Of a stretch of DNA of 64,000 nucleotides, positions 24,819-36,000 are shown piece after piece. The notes under the pieces are model-generated. The model was not told where the DNA came from, ran no database searches, and saw only the letters and a list, made by a program, of their open reading frames with translations. The number at the start of each line of letters is the position of its first letter. The stretch's first letter is position 1. Origin of the DNA: JADJSS01 sp964490845 (lineage in GTDB: Bacteria > Bacteroidota > Bacteroidia > Chitinophagales > JADIYW01). Location of the stretch: positions 496,001 through 560,000 of the forward strand of contig CAZBED010000001.1 of NCBI GenBank assembly GCA_964490845.1, in the 5' to 3' direction. The position numbers and the translations under genes were made by a program.

Positions 24819-27800
24819 ATGTTAAATATCATCCAGAAAGGGTTATCCAAAATTTTCGGCAGTAAATCCAATCGTGACGTAAAGTCAGTCCTACCCATCA
24901 TAGACGAAATCAATGAACACTTTTTGTCTTATCAAAACTTTACACATGATGAACTGCGCCAAAAAACGCAGGATTTCAAATACAGAATCCAGCAATACCT
25001 TTCCGAAATAGACCAGCAGATTGACGAACTCTCCGAAAAAGCGGAAACTCAGGAACTGGAACTGGAAGAAAAAGAAGCCATTTTCGCTCAGGTCGATAAG
25101 CTTAAAAAAGACCGCGACGAAGCAATTGAAGAGATATTGAATGAAATACTGCCGGAAGCCTTCGCGGTGGTGAAAGAAACGGCACGCCGCTTCTCCACCA
25201 ACGAATTCATCCGAGTCAAAGCAACCCAGTTTGACCGAGACCTGGCTGTGAAAAATCCTTCCGTTAAAATCGAAGGTGACGAAGCCGTTTTCCCAAATAA
25301 ATGGACTGCGGCGGGTGGCGAAATCGCCTGGAATATGGTACACTATGATGTACAGCTCATCGGGGGTATCGTACTGCACCGCGGAAAAATAGCCGAAATG
25401 GCTACCGGGGAAGGTAAAACACTTGTATCGACCCTACCGGCTTATCTGAATGCATTAGCGGGCTGCGGCGTACATATCGTTACCGTGAACGACTATCTGG
25501 CACGACGTGACTCAGAGTGGAACGGGATGTTATTTAATTTTCTGGGATTAACCGTCGATTGCATCGACAAACACGAACCGCATACAGATGCGCGCAAGAA
25601 CGCCTATCTGGCAGATATCACCTATGGAACCAACAACGAATTTGGTTTTGACTACCTGCGCGACAATATGGGCCGCACTCCTGAAGAACAGGTACAACGC
25701 AAGTTGCACTTTGCCATGGTTGATGAGGTTGACTCCGTACTAATTGACGATGCGAGAACTCCATTGATTATTTCAGGGCCGGTACCAAAAGGTGAAGAAC
25801 AGATGTTTCAGGAACTAAAACCACGCATCGAACGCCTGGTGGCTACCCAGAAAAAAGCAGTCAGCCAGTTTTTACTGGATGCGAAGAAATTAATTTCCGA
25901 AGGTAAAACGGGACACAAAGAAGGCGAAGGTGGACTGGCGCTGTTGCGGGCCCACCGTGGGCTTCCGAAAAACTCGGCGCTCATCAAATACCTGAGTGAA
26001 CCGGGTATCCGTCAGATACTGATGAAAACGGAAAACCACTACCTGCAGGACCAGCAAAAAGAAATGCCTTTCTGCGACGCGGAATTATATTTCGTTATTG
26101 ATGAAAAAAACAACCAGATCGATTTAACGGAAAAAGGCATTGACCTCATCACTTCTTCCGGAGAAGAGAAAGATTTTTTTATTATGCCGGATGTCGGCGC
26201 CATGATTGCCGAAGTAGAACAGCAGGCGCTTTCCCATCAGGAAAAATTAACCCGAAAAGATCAGGTGTTGCAGGATTTCAATATCAAATCCGAACGCCTG
26301 CATACGGTCAGCCAGTTATTGAAAGCATACTGCCTTTTTGATAAAGATATCGAATACGTCATTATCGACGGCAAGATAAAGATTGTGGACGAGCAGACCG
26401 GTCGTATTATGGAAGGACGGCGTTATAGCGACGGCTTGCATCAGGCTATTGAAGCTAAGGAAAACGTGAAAATCGAAGCGGCCACACAGACATTTGCCAC
26501 CATCACCTTGCAGAACTTCTTCCGGATGTACCACAAACTTTGTGGTATGACGGGGACGGCGGAAACGGAAGCGGCGGAATTTTGGGAAATCTATAAACTG
26601 GATACAGTCGTGGTGCCAACAAACAAACCTACCCAACGCGACGACCGGGAAGATTTAATTTTTAAAACAAAACGAGAGAAGTACAACGCTATCATCGATG
26701 AAATCCAGAAACTGAAAGAAGAAGGACGTCCGGTGCTGGTGGGTACTACGAATGTTGAAGTATCGGAATTGCTGAGCCGTATGTTAAGCATGCGCAAGAT
26801 TCCGCACAACGTACTGAACGCGAAACAGCATCAGCGTGAAGCGGAAATTGTGGCACAGGCGGGATTGCCTGGCCAAATTACTATTGCGACCAACATGGCA
26901 GGTCGTGGTACGGATATTAAACTGGGGCAAGGCGTGAAAGAGATAGGCGGATTGGCCATCATCGGTTCGGAGCGACACGACTCCCGTCGGGTAGACAGAC
27001 AGCTGCGAGGCCGTGCCGGACGTCAGGGAGATACAGGCTCCTCTCAGTTCTATGCTTCATTAGAGGATGATTTGATGCGTTTATTCGGCTCTGAAAGAAT
27101 TGCAGGACTGATGGATAAAATGGGCTATAAGGAAGGGGAAGTAATCCAGCATTCCATGGTCACCAAATCCATAGAGCGTGCTCAGAAGAAAGTAGAAGAA
27201 AACCATTTTGGCACCCGTAAACGTTTGCTGGAATACGATGATGTAATGAATGCGCAGCGTGAAGTGATTTACAAACGCAGGCAGCATGCCCTGGTTGGTG
27301 AACGTATCACCTTCGACCTGATTAATATGTTTTATGAACTGAGCTTTGAAATCTGCAGCGACGCAAAAATCGCACAGGATATCGAAGCCTTTAAATTGGA
27401 CTGCATCCGCTTCCTTTCTGTCGATACTACGATTACGGAAACAGACCTTAAGAACCAGAAAGTGGATGAGCTTGCAGACCGTCTGTACCACGAAGTGTAC
27501 GAAAAATACGGACGCAAATCACAAGCCATTATGACGGAAGCATATCCTGTGGTGAAGAGTGTACATGAAGAGAAAGGCAACCAGTTTCAGAATATCGTCA
27601 TTCCGTTTACAGACGGAAACAGAAACATCAATATCGTAGCGAATCTGGAGAAAGCATACAACAGCAAAGGCAAGGAACTGATAAAAGTATTTGAACAGAA
27701 TATCATCCTGTCATTCATCGACCACCACTGGAAAGACCACTTGCGCCAGATGGATGACCTGAAACATTCCGTACAGATGGCGGTACACGAGCAAAAAGAC

Positions 27801-28136
27801 CCTTTACTCATCTTTAAGTTCGAAGCTTTTGAATTATTCAAGCAGATGCTGAGCGCTATCAACAAAGATGTGGCGACCTTCCTGTTAAAAGGCAGTTTAC
27901 CGGTTCAGGATGCCAATCAGATTCAGCAGCACCGCCAAAAAAAGGTAGTGGAAAAAACGAAAGAATCCAGAGGTGACGAAGGCGGCAATATGGGTGAAGA
28001 ATTCAGGGATGCAGATTCGGGCGATACCCGTGAGAAGCAACAGCCCGTGCGAGCGGAAGTAAAGATAGGCAGGAATGACCCATGTCCTTGCGGAAGCGGA
28101 AAAAAATTCAAACATTGTCACGGAGCGGAGGGTTAA
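24819..28136 (+). CDS. secA: Preprotein translocase ATPase SecA
   Basis: A 1105-residue SecA, the motor that pushes unfolded precursors through SecYEG. Nucleotide motifs are intact: MATGEGKT at about 194-201, DEVDSVLIDDARTPL at about 302-316, TNMAGRGTDIKLG and the arginine-finger region RQLRGRAGRQGD. The protein-crosslinking domain, helical scaffold and a C-terminal linker follow, ending in the zinc-binding SEC-C motif CPCGSGKKFKHCHG that contacts SecB or ribosomes. Longer than E. coli SecA (901), as usual in Bacteroidetes: it has a charged helical insertion near residues 50-110 and an insertion after the DEVD region. The stop is followed by a 36-base perfect palindrome. Essential for all exported proteins in the window. 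Confidence 0.96.
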   Translation: MLNIIQKGLSKIFGSKSNRDVKSVLPIIDEINEHFLSYQNFTHDELRQKTQDFKYRIQQYLSEIDQQIDELSEKAETQELELEEKEAIFAQVDKLKKDRDEAIEEILNEILPEAFAVVKETARRFSTNEFIRVKATQFDRDLAVKNPSVKIEGDEAVFPNKWTAAGGEIAWNMVHYDVQLIGGIVLHRGKIAEMATGEGKTLVSTLPAYLNALAGCGVHIVTVNDYLARRDSEWNGMLFNFLGLTVDCIDKHEPHTDARKNAYLADITYGTNNEFGFDYLRDNMGRTPEEQVQRKLHFAMVDEVDSVLIDDARTPLIISGPVPKGEEQMFQELKPRIERLVATQKKAVSQFLLDAKKLISEGKTGHKEGEGGLALLRAHRGLPKNSALIKYLSEPGIRQILMKTENHYLQDQQKEMPFCDAELYFVIDEKNNQIDLTEKGIDLITSSGEEKDFFIMPDVGAMIAEVEQQALSHQEKLTRKDQVLQDFNIKSERLHTVSQLLKAYCLFDKDIEYVIIDGKIKIVDEQTGRIMEGRRYSDGLHQAIEAKENVKIEAATQTFATITLQNFFRMYHKLCGMTGTAETEAAEFWEIYKLDTVVVPTNKPTQRDDREDLIFKTKREKYNAIIDEIQKLKEEGRPVLVGTTNVEVSELLSRMLSMRKIPHNVLNAKQHQREAEIVAQAGLPGQITIATNMAGRGTDIKLGQGVKEIGGLAIIGSERHDSRRVDRQLRGRAGRQGDTGSSQFYASLEDDLMRLFGSERIAGLMDKMGYKEGEVIQHSMVTKSIERAQKKVEENHFGTRKRLLEYDDVMNAQREVIYKRRQHALVGERITFDLINMFYELSFEICSDAKIAQDIEAFKLDCIRFLSVDTTITETDLKNQKVDELADRLYHEVYEKYGRKSQAIMTEAYPVVKSVHEEKGNQFQNIVIPFTDGNRNINIVANLEKAYNSKGKELIKVFEQNIILSFIDHHWKDHLRQMDDLKHSVQMAVHEQKDPLLIFKFEAFELFKQMLSAINKDVATFLLKGSLPVQDANQIQQHRQKKVVEKTKESRGDEGGNMGEEFRDADSGDTREKQQPVRAEVKIGRNDPCPCGSGKKFKHCHGAEG

Positions 28137-28145
28137 ACAATAGAA

Positions 28146-28181
28146 TGTCAACGGCTGACTGTCGACAGTCAGCCGTTGACA
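28146..28181. repeat. 36-base perfect palindrome between secA and the SPOR gene
   Basis: The half-site TGTCAACGGCTGACTGTC is followed immediately by its exact reverse complement, centred on GTCGAC. There is no spacer and no U-run on either side, so it is not a standard terminator, although it could form a hairpin with a few unpaired bases in RNA. It divides into 7-base units that resemble each other (GTCAACG, GCTGACT, GTCGACA, GTCAGCC, GTTGACA). Likely a mobile or dispersed intergenic repeat. Confidence 0.75.
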
Positions 28182-28196
28182 GTAATATAAAAAGAT

Positions 28197-28631
28197 ATGA
28201 AATACATTATTACTGTGTACTGTCTGCTAATGACTGCATGCTTTGCTAAAGCGGCGGATAATGATACGACGCAGGTGGAAATCAACAACAATATCTTATT
28301 CTTCAAAGACCCACGGGTAGATGTGCTGCAAAAGATGTATATGCGCAACAACGACGCTAAAAAGCAGGCTATTCGTGTGCAGGTTTTTCAGGCGACTTCC
28401 CGTGACAAGGTTTTTGAAGCCAAATCACAATTTTCCGCACGCTATCCCGGCATCCCTATTTTCATATCGTATGCATCTCCGAATTTCAAACTACGGGTAG
28501 GTGATTTCGCCACACAGCAGGAAGCGTTCAAGTTTATGCAGCAACTGAAACCTTATTTTCCAGCCAGTTTCGTCATAGAAGAGAAAGCCAAAGATGATGA
28601 AGAGAAACCAAAAGCCAAGAAGACTAATTAA
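28197..28631 (+). CDS. SPOR domain protein, exported
   Basis: A 144-residue exported protein with a signal peptide (MKYIITVYCLLMTACFAKA) and a C-terminal SPOR-like domain from about residue 58: IRVQVFQATSRDKVFEAK, FPGIPIFISY-like strand and LRVGDFATQQEAFKFMQQL, the helix-strand pattern of SPOR. These domains bind denuded glycan strands at division sites. The end is a lysine-rich tail. It follows secA after 60 bases containing the palindrome and may be read from the secA promoter. The cysteine in the signal peptide (TACFAKA) could instead mark a lipoprotein. Confidence 0.75.
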   Translation: MKYIITVYCLLMTACFAKAADNDTTQVEINNNILFFKDPRVDVLQKMYMRNNDAKKQAIRVQVFQATSRDKVFEAKSQFSARYPGIPIFISYASPNFKLRVGDFATQQEAFKFMQQLKPYFPASFVIEEKAKDDEEKPKAKKTN

Positions 28632-28656
28632 TATTATTTTTTCGGAGAAATAAACG

Positions 28657-30753
28657 CTACTTTTTCACGCCTATTATCTTAAGTACATCCCAGATATTTC
28701 TGTACCAAAATTTCCATTTATTATTTTTCGCCTGCTCTTCTTCCCTTTCCCAAAAATGAAGACGGGAAACGGGATACAGATAGCCGAAATCATAAACGGT
28801 CTTACTCTTTTTTTGTGATGCTACATTGCTTACCGGAAACCGATAATTATTTTCCTGTTCTTTCACCAGCGTCAGCGCTTTTTCTCTTGTTGATTTCGCA
28901 TCGTCCAGGTAATGCTGAATGGAATTTTTAGTTTTATTAATTTTAGCATAGCGATATGCAATCAGGTAAGACAATGTGCTTCGGCGATGTTGCGCACGAA
29001 GAGCGGTAATATCCAGGCTCAGCAACAGTTCATTGATTAGTTTATTGTTGGTGATGAAAGTATAATTCCGTCTCAGGTCATTATATTGATTTATAAATGT
29101 ATCCAGCACATCCACATACTTTTTCTGCATAAATTCCAGTTCCGCTTTCGATGCCTTGTTCATAATGTGCTTATAAGCGTATTCCGGCCTCGGATGAAAT
29201 TCCAGATTCAGCTTTCCGCCGATTTCATCTGTAATGGTTTGGGCCGTCATTACTTTTATCAGTTGCTTATTTTTAATAAACTCCGTCTGCAATGTATTAG
29301 CTTTTTCTACAAAATCCAGTAAAGCAGTATCCTGAACGGCTGCCTGCAGGAATTCCAGCGCTGGATTTTTTTCAATTGCCGGCTGTTCATTTTTCCAGCA
29401 CCACCGCGCGATGCTCCAGTCAATCAGCCAGTAATTCCATTCCATTCCTGACGTAAAGGTAAGATGCCCGTTGATACCCAATGAATCACAATACAGGATA
29501 TCCTGCAGTCGTGCGTCCAGATAGGGTGACAAAAACATCGGCACTGAATTATCAAATGTAATCCAGTAAGCTGACTCCGGAAAATACCAGGTGTCCCTGT
29601 ATGCTTTGCTTTCTATCAACAAGTTTCTGAGGTGCGAAAAATCTTTATTGCGGTACACCGGTGTACTCGAATCCAGCAAACCATAAAACATGACGGTGTG
29701 CACAAACAAACTGTAGGCGCTATCCATATCCGTTCTGCCTGTTTTCATGGATTTTGAATTCGAAATCAAATTCTCATCTTTTACCACATGTTTTCTGCTT
29801 GTTAGCGTTACATGATATTTCGCGAGGCTGTCATACAAAAATTTTTGCTGGTCATGTAGTTTTTCCTGGTCTTTATGTGTGAATTCCGTCGTGGCGAACT
29901 CCACATTCCAGACATCCCAGTTTATCTGCATCAACGCAGAAATATTATCCAGTATCTGTTTGTGTTTTTTACGGAATGAAGCCGGAAAATTTTTATATAA
30001 TTGAAATGCCCGCTGCTGTATCATATGAAACGACATATCCACACCGCAGATAATACCGCGTTCATGCGCATAACCAACAATCGGTTTCATATACGGAATC
30101 CATGTGTTCAGCTTTATGCTGCGCAGCAAGTTGAACTCAAAATAATTCTGGCCGTTTCTGCACAACCAGTTGATATAAGCCTTCACTTCTTCCGCACCAT
30201 CCGGTGTGTTCTCATTCAATAATGCTTCGGTAATCTCCAGCGGATGCATCGCATGAACATGAAATCCGATTTTATCAAAACGAGGGGTTATTGTTTCTGA
30301 GAAAGTATCCGGGCTGTAGTCCGTCAAATCAGGAATGATGGTTTCCTTGGGATGATAAAACTGAAACCCCATATGTTGCTGCAAAAAATAATAAATACCG
30401 TTAGACAAGCCTTTTTCCGACAGCGAAGTGATGACTATCTGATGAATACCATTTTGAATACCCGATGTTATAGAAAACTTCTGTGTCCTTTTGGTATTGG
30501 CCTCATATAAGCCTTTGTATGCAGATGTATCAACATCCAGATGAAATTTGATAGACGAGGTGACTGTACTGTCAGACTTATCGGTAATCTTTACGTTAGC
30601 TTGTTTCAGCAATATTACGGCATCTTCAATAGTATATGCCAACAAAACAGAAGTTGGAATGGCTGATTGGTCGAAGTATAGTTTACCGGCGAACAGAAAG
30701 AAGGAACAGCATACCAAAATCAGGCATAAAATGTATCGTGCTTGAGATATCAT
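28657..30753 (-). CDS. Exported glycosidase-like protein (GH20/GH67-type N-domain)
   Basis: A 698-residue exported protein of unknown activity. After the signal peptide comes an alpha/beta domain with SEKGLSNGIYYFLQQHMGF followed by YHP, the arrangement seen at the end of the zincin-like domain preceding GH20, GH67 and DUF4838 barrels. From about residue 155 a TIM-barrel-like part begins (RFDKIGFHVHAMHPLE, then INWLCRNGQNYFEFNL, YAHERGIICGVDMSF). The C-terminal 200 residues are helical. Candidate acids occur in WNVEFATTEF and FPESAYWI, but I cannot name the pair. The frame is open to an upstream ATG at 30777; the one at 30753 gives a better signal peptide. Convergent with the SPOR gene. Could bind or cleave glycans. 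Confidence 0.5.
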   Translation of the reverse strand: MISQARYILCLILVCCSFFLFAGKLYFDQSAIPTSVLLAYTIEDAVILLKQANVKITDKSDSTVTSSIKFHLDVDTSAYKGLYEANTKRTQKFSITSGIQNGIHQIVITSLSEKGLSNGIYYFLQQHMGFQFYHPKETIIPDLTDYSPDTFSETITPRFDKIGFHVHAMHPLEITEALLNENTPDGAEEVKAYINWLCRNGQNYFEFNLLRSIKLNTWIPYMKPIVGYAHERGIICGVDMSFHMIQQRAFQLYKNFPASFRKKHKQILDNISALMQINWDVWNVEFATTEFTHKDQEKLHDQQKFLYDSLAKYHVTLTSRKHVVKDENLISNSKSMKTGRTDMDSAYSLFVHTVMFYGLLDSSTPVYRNKDFSHLRNLLIESKAYRDTWYFPESAYWITFDNSVPMFLSPYLDARLQDILYCDSLGINGHLTFTSGMEWNYWLIDWSIARWCWKNEQPAIEKNPALEFLQAAVQDTALLDFVEKANTLQTEFIKNKQLIKVMTAQTITDEIGGKLNLEFHPRPEYAYKHIMNKASKAELEFMQKKYVDVLDTFINQYNDLRRNYTFITNNKLINELLLSLDITALRAQHRRSTLSYLIAYRYAKINKTKNSIQHYLDDAKSTREKALTLVKEQENNYRFPVSNVASQKKSKTVYDFGYLYPVSRLHFWEREEEQAKNNKWKFWYRNIWDVLKIIGVKK

Positions 30754-30834
30754 GTTTTTTAAATTATTCCCGTACAAACCATATTAAGCCTGTTTAATCA
30801 GATTATTTTTCATAAAAGCTATGGAATCATGCGT

Positions 30835-33078
30835 TTAATACTCAGAGTCCGGCGCTTCCTCGTCCACCTGTCCCCAGTTGCCCGTATTACCACCGCTGAT
30901 GAGTACGTCGCCGCCTTCTTCACAGATATTTTTCACCAGTGAGGAGTCGGAAGGTGCAAAGAATTTAGCGTTTTTATTCAGTTTCAATTTGGGGTCGCTG
31001 TATGCTTTCTGCATAAACATTCCCCATACCGGCATCGCCGCATGCCCGCCCTGACCTGTACTGGTATACAGAAAACGTAACAAGGGGTCATCACATCCCA
31101 CCCAAACTCCGGCAAGCAATTCGGGTGTAAAACCGATGAACCAGGCATCCGTATTTTTGTTGGTTGTCCCGGTTTTTCCGCCCACATCAGCAGGATAGGA
31201 AAAATAGGCGCGCAAACCCGCAGCCGTACCGCCCGGTGAAACAGGTCCTTTCATAATCTGACACATCTTGTACGCAGTATTGTCATTAAAAACTTCTTTC
31301 ATTTCAGTGGTAAAATTCTGGATAATATTGCCATCCTTGTCTTCGATACGCAAAAGGTATTGTGGTTTAGTGCTGATACCCGCATTCACAAAAGTCGAAT
31401 AGACTGTCATCATCTCGTATAAGGAAACTTCCCCGGCACCCAGGCAGATTGAAGGCACAGTTGGAATTTTGGAGGTGATACCCATTTTATGTGATAAATC
31501 CACCAATGCTTCAGGTCCGAAATTTTTCATCATGTATGCCGCAGCGGTATTGATGGAATGCGCCAGACAAACTTTCATCGGATAGGCACCGCCGAAGCGT
31601 CCTGAATTTTTTGGCTGCCAAACCTGTCCCTGATAGGTAACCGTAATCGGGCCTGTTGGAATATTCATACAGGGTGACCAGCCGTTATCTACTGCCAGTG
31701 CATATTGCACCGGTTTAAAGGTAGAGCCTACCTGTCGCTTCGTATTGACATTGCAGTGGTCGTATTTAAAATGTTCAAAATTAGGTCCCCCAACCCATGC
31801 ACGAACGTATCCTGTATAGGGTTCAACCACCATTACACCAATCTGCAAAAAGGACTTATAATACTTAACAGAATCCCATGGCGTCAGCGTGGTGTCTCTC
31901 ATACCACGATAGGTAAAGACTTTCATCTTCTTTTTTTCCGTCTGGAAATTTTTCAGAATTTCATCATTAGACAATCCCTGTTCTTTCAGGGCTACCCACC
32001 TGTCTGTGTACTTACAGGCAGTTTCGAGGATATGTTTGCCGTCTTTTGTGCCCCAGGGATTCCATCCTGCAGTAAACTGCGCTTTGAAAATATTCTGATA
32101 ACGGGTCAGGTGCTGGATAGCCGCTTCTTCTGCGTACTTCTGCATCCGTGTATTGATGGTAGTATAAATTTTCAGTCCATCCGTATATATGTTATAAGAC
32201 TCGCCATTCGGTTTCTTATTTTCCTTCGCCCATTTTTTCAGTTCTTCCGCAAGCACCATCCTGAAATAAGGCGCCAGGCCGTCGTTAGCCGATTCCGGAT
32301 GAAAATCAAGTTCTATCGGTTTATCTTTCAACGCTTCAAACTGAGCAGGAGTGATATCACCATTATCCATCAGCTTACGCAAAACCGTAGCTCTGCGGTC
32401 GCGGGTTCTTTTCTCAAACCTTCTCGGATTATAATATGCCGGGTTTTGCAGCATCCCGACAAACATGGCAGCCTCTTCTATCTTTAGTTCATTGGGTTTT
32501 TTGTTAAAATAAACCCTGGAGGCGCTCTCAATCCCAACGGCGTTATTGACAAAATCAAAGGTGTTAAAATACATCGCAATGATTTCGTCTTTGGTATAGC
32601 GACGCTCAAGCATCACGGCAATCACATACTCCTTAGCTTTCTGGAAAATACGCTGCACAATATTTCTGGCTCTGTTGTGAAACATGTTTTTAGCCAGCTG
32701 CTGTGTAATGGTACTTCCTCCACCGTCTTTTCCCAGCGTGACAATCGCACGAAGTGTTCCCTTCAGGTCAATGCCGGAATGGTCATAAAAACGTTCGTCT
32801 TCATTGGCTACCAGTGCCTTTACCAGAATGGGTGGCAACTGCTCATAAGCGATATTACTTCTGTTGTCTACATAATATTTTCCGATTAAAACGGAATCTG
32901 CCGAAATGATTTTGGAGGACAAATTGGCGGATGGATTTTCGAGTTCATCAAAACTTGGCAGGCGGCCAAAAAGACCGATGCGCACCAGCAGGAAAAATAC
33001 CATTATACTCAGTACACCGAAACCGAAGAGTTTCCATAAGTTTTTGGGTTCTTTGAACCACTGAATTCCTGCGCTCAT
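30835..33078 (-). CDS. Penicillin-binding protein 1A (bifunctional)
   Basis: A 747-residue class A penicillin-binding protein that polymerises and crosslinks peptidoglycan. A membrane anchor at about 16-36 is followed by the GT51 glycosyltransferase: ANEDERFYDHSG with Glu93, then GGSTITQQLAKN. The transpeptidase has the three motifs STFK with Ser452, SIN at 508-510 and KTG at 635-637. The tail after residue 700 is acidic and low-complexity. Located in the inner membrane facing the periplasm. Its ATG shares one base with the stop of the sprE-like gene upstream (TAATG), indicating translational coupling. Confidence 0.94.
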   Translation of the reverse strand: MSAGIQWFKEPKNLWKLFGFGVLSIMVFFLLVRIGLFGRLPSFDELENPSANLSSKIISADSVLIGKYYVDNRSNIAYEQLPPILVKALVANEDERFYDHSGIDLKGTLRAIVTLGKDGGGSTITQQLAKNMFHNRARNIVQRIFQKAKEYVIAVMLERRYTKDEIIAMYFNTFDFVNNAVGIESASRVYFNKKPNELKIEEAAMFVGMLQNPAYYNPRRFEKRTRDRRATVLRKLMDNGDITPAQFEALKDKPIELDFHPESANDGLAPYFRMVLAEELKKWAKENKKPNGESYNIYTDGLKIYTTINTRMQKYAEEAAIQHLTRYQNIFKAQFTAGWNPWGTKDGKHILETACKYTDRWVALKEQGLSNDEILKNFQTEKKKMKVFTYRGMRDTTLTPWDSVKYYKSFLQIGVMVVEPYTGYVRAWVGGPNFEHFKYDHCNVNTKRQVGSTFKPVQYALAVDNGWSPCMNIPTGPITVTYQGQVWQPKNSGRFGGAYPMKVCLAHSINTAAAYMMKNFGPEALVDLSHKMGITSKIPTVPSICLGAGEVSLYEMMTVYSTFVNAGISTKPQYLLRIEDKDGNIIQNFTTEMKEVFNDNTAYKMCQIMKGPVSPGGTAAGLRAYFSYPADVGGKTGTTNKNTDAWFIGFTPELLAGVWVGCDDPLLRFLYTSTGQGGHAAMPVWGMFMQKAYSDPKLKLNKNAKFFAPSDSSLVKNICEEGGDVLISGGNTGNWGQVDEEAPDSEY

Positions 33079-36000
33079 TATTTCAAATAATTTTCAATAT
33101 AATACCTGGAATACCTGTCTAAATCAATTTGGTTTTTAATCAGCCTGAAATTAGCAGGTGCAATAATGAAATAATCCACTTTATTCAAATCATTATCTCC
33201 GACAATGGAAGGTGCATTGATCTGTAAGGCATCGTAATAATTCTTAGCATCCGAAATACCATCAAATTTTTTCATTTGCAGCAATGTAAATCCATCCATA
33301 AAGAATGGGTTCACCTTGATTTTAAAATTGTCAAATTTCGTCTTATTAAACTTGTTGACTTTGGCAACTACCGCCTGAACATTTACATATTTTTCCTTGA
33401 GCTGCAACAACACAAAGATGTTCGTCGTATCATAAATAAACTTCTCCGAGATGGTATCTTTAGGAAGCGGAACGGTATCCGTTCTGACTACAGGAGCTGC
33501 TGTCGTATCATTAATGTGGCTTTCGAACTGAATATAGGCAATCAGGTATTCCTGGGCTTTCTGTCTGATATCACCTTCTTTGTATTTGGTAATAATGTCG
33601 GAGAGCGATCGTTTGTATGCATCATACTGTTTGGTCTTTCCGTACGACACTGCTTCGAGGAATTCAAACTGCGGAATTTCAAAAGAAGAAGGATATTTTG
33701 TCTTCGCAATAAATTTGTTCTTTATCACCTGGTTGTAATCACCATCCAGGAACAGCTGATAGGTAGAAGCATACAAACGCGCCGAAGTTTCTCCTTCCGC
33801 ATCCTCGGTCGGTTTTTTCCCCTGGTTTTTCAAAACTTCGGCAACATCGCTGAGCGGGTAATTCTGCAGGATATATTGTTTTTCCTTTTCCGCTAATCCC
33901 TGCAAATTCTTATCCAGATAAATCAGGTATTGATAATAATGTGCTTTCGCGTCGTATTCGCTGTTGGGAAACCTGCGAGTGAGTTCATCAAATGCCTGTT
34001 TGGATTTCGGAAGGTTGTTCAGCTTGTTTTTAAAAATTTCTCCATTTCCAAAAAGGGCATTGGCGATTTTTGCATCCGACCGGATAAAGTCTTCCGGAGA
34101 TTTGGGTATGGCCAGGCTGTCAGAAACTGCGGCTGCAACTACTTTGCCTTTCTCTTTCCCCTTCTCCGCTGTTGCCGTTGCAACTGTATCTGTATTATTA
34201 TTTATCGCCTGCAAATCATCAAAAAATAATGATTTATTACTTCTGCGCCAGTTGTCTTCGAGTTTTCTGTCACCCCAGAGCCGGATAAAGTCATTATACC
34301 CTTTACTTTTGGATTCCGGATTATAGAAATACCACAATCCGTTTGAAATGGCATCTTCCGGCACGAATGCTGCAGGTGCCGATGAACCGTTGTCTGCCGA
34401 TTCCGAACTGAATCTGGATTTCTTCTTTTCTTCCTTTTCCTGTTTCGCTTTCACTGCTGCCAGAAATTTATCCAGGTCTTTCGGATTCATTTTTCCTAAT
34501 CGCTGCAGGCTATCTTCCACCATGATGATTTTAGTGTTTTGTGCCAGTTCTGCCAGTGTACTTTTTCTGCTGACGATGGCATCATATCCTTCCATAGTAG
34601 CGGGCAAATACACGATAGCACTGTCATAATAAACAGCAGCCTGCGCATAATCTTCCTTGTCGTAATAAATCTCACCCAAACGCAAATAGGATTTCCCTTT
34701 CTGTTCCCTGTTAACAACAGATTTGCTGATGGATTTTTGCAGATACGCTATCGTGTTAGCCGTATCCTTGTTGAAGTAATAATAATTAGCGATGGTGTAT
34801 AACACTTCATCCGCATGGTCTTTATTCTTACCAAAACGAATCAGTTTGGTAAGCATCTTTACAATATCCTGGTCAGCTAAATCAGGATGATGGCCGTACA
34901 ATTTAGCCAGCTGGATTTGTGCAAACAGATTCAGTTCTTCCGTTTTGGTATACTTTCCCGCTTTTACAAAATAATCGACCGCATCTGCCGGCTGGTCATT
35001 CTTTTCATACAGTTGTGCTAAAATATATTCGTAATAGGCTTTTTCTTTTTTCTTTTTGAAATAGAGCATGGCATTCTCCAATTCTTCAATAGCCGGAGAG
35101 AAGTCGTTTCTGCGAATATTGTAATAGGCATCAATCAGATAAAATTCGCGGCGCTGTTTATTCGTTAGCTTGCGCAACGATTTACCGTAAGAAATCATAC
35201 TTTTGGCATCCGCGTAATTTCCTAATTCTATCAGGTTTTTGGACATCCAGACGATGGCTTCCGGCCTGGATGGTTTATGCTTTATCTTTTCCCAAAAAGT
35301 CAGTTTATCAAATTTTGCCTCCTGTTTAGCCGTTAAAGCGTCCAATGGTTTCTGATTTTCCCGTTTAGCGGTGGAATCCACATAGTAAGGATTCTTCACA
35401 TATTGGTCTCCCATCATAACATATGGAAGTTTGCTGTCAAAATTCGGCTTTTCCGTTTTCTTCACTGTCGGATTCAGTTTTACCACCGATGAATCCATGG
35501 CGGCAGATTTCCCTTTTGCTTTCGCAATCAGGTCTGCCGGAATTTTTTTGCCTTTTTTCTGTAGTTCGATTATCTTTTTCTTGGCTTTAATAATCTCTTC
35601 AATTTCCTTTCGCTTCTTGTCTATCGCCGCCTGTTGTTTTTCCCTGGCATCTTCGGCTTTTTGTTTGGCCTCCTCCTGTTGTTTTTTGTATTGGAATTCA
35701 ATAATCTTTTTCTTCTCCCCTGCCTGCTTTGCCAGTTCTTTCTGGCGCTGACGGATGTATTTCAAACGGTCCTTATTGCTGAACTCAAGTTTATAATTCA
35801 TCTTGCCCGGCTTCATTGTCGTAACGATATACTGGAACGTAACTAAAGACGTGTCATACTGTTTGCGCAGAAACTGGGATTTACCCAACAACAGATAGGC
35901 ATTATCACGCCAGCGGCTATAGTCATGCAACTGCAAAACTATACCCGTTTTTTTGGCAACAGTTTCCAGTTCTGTGGTATATTGTGAAAAGTCGGCATCG

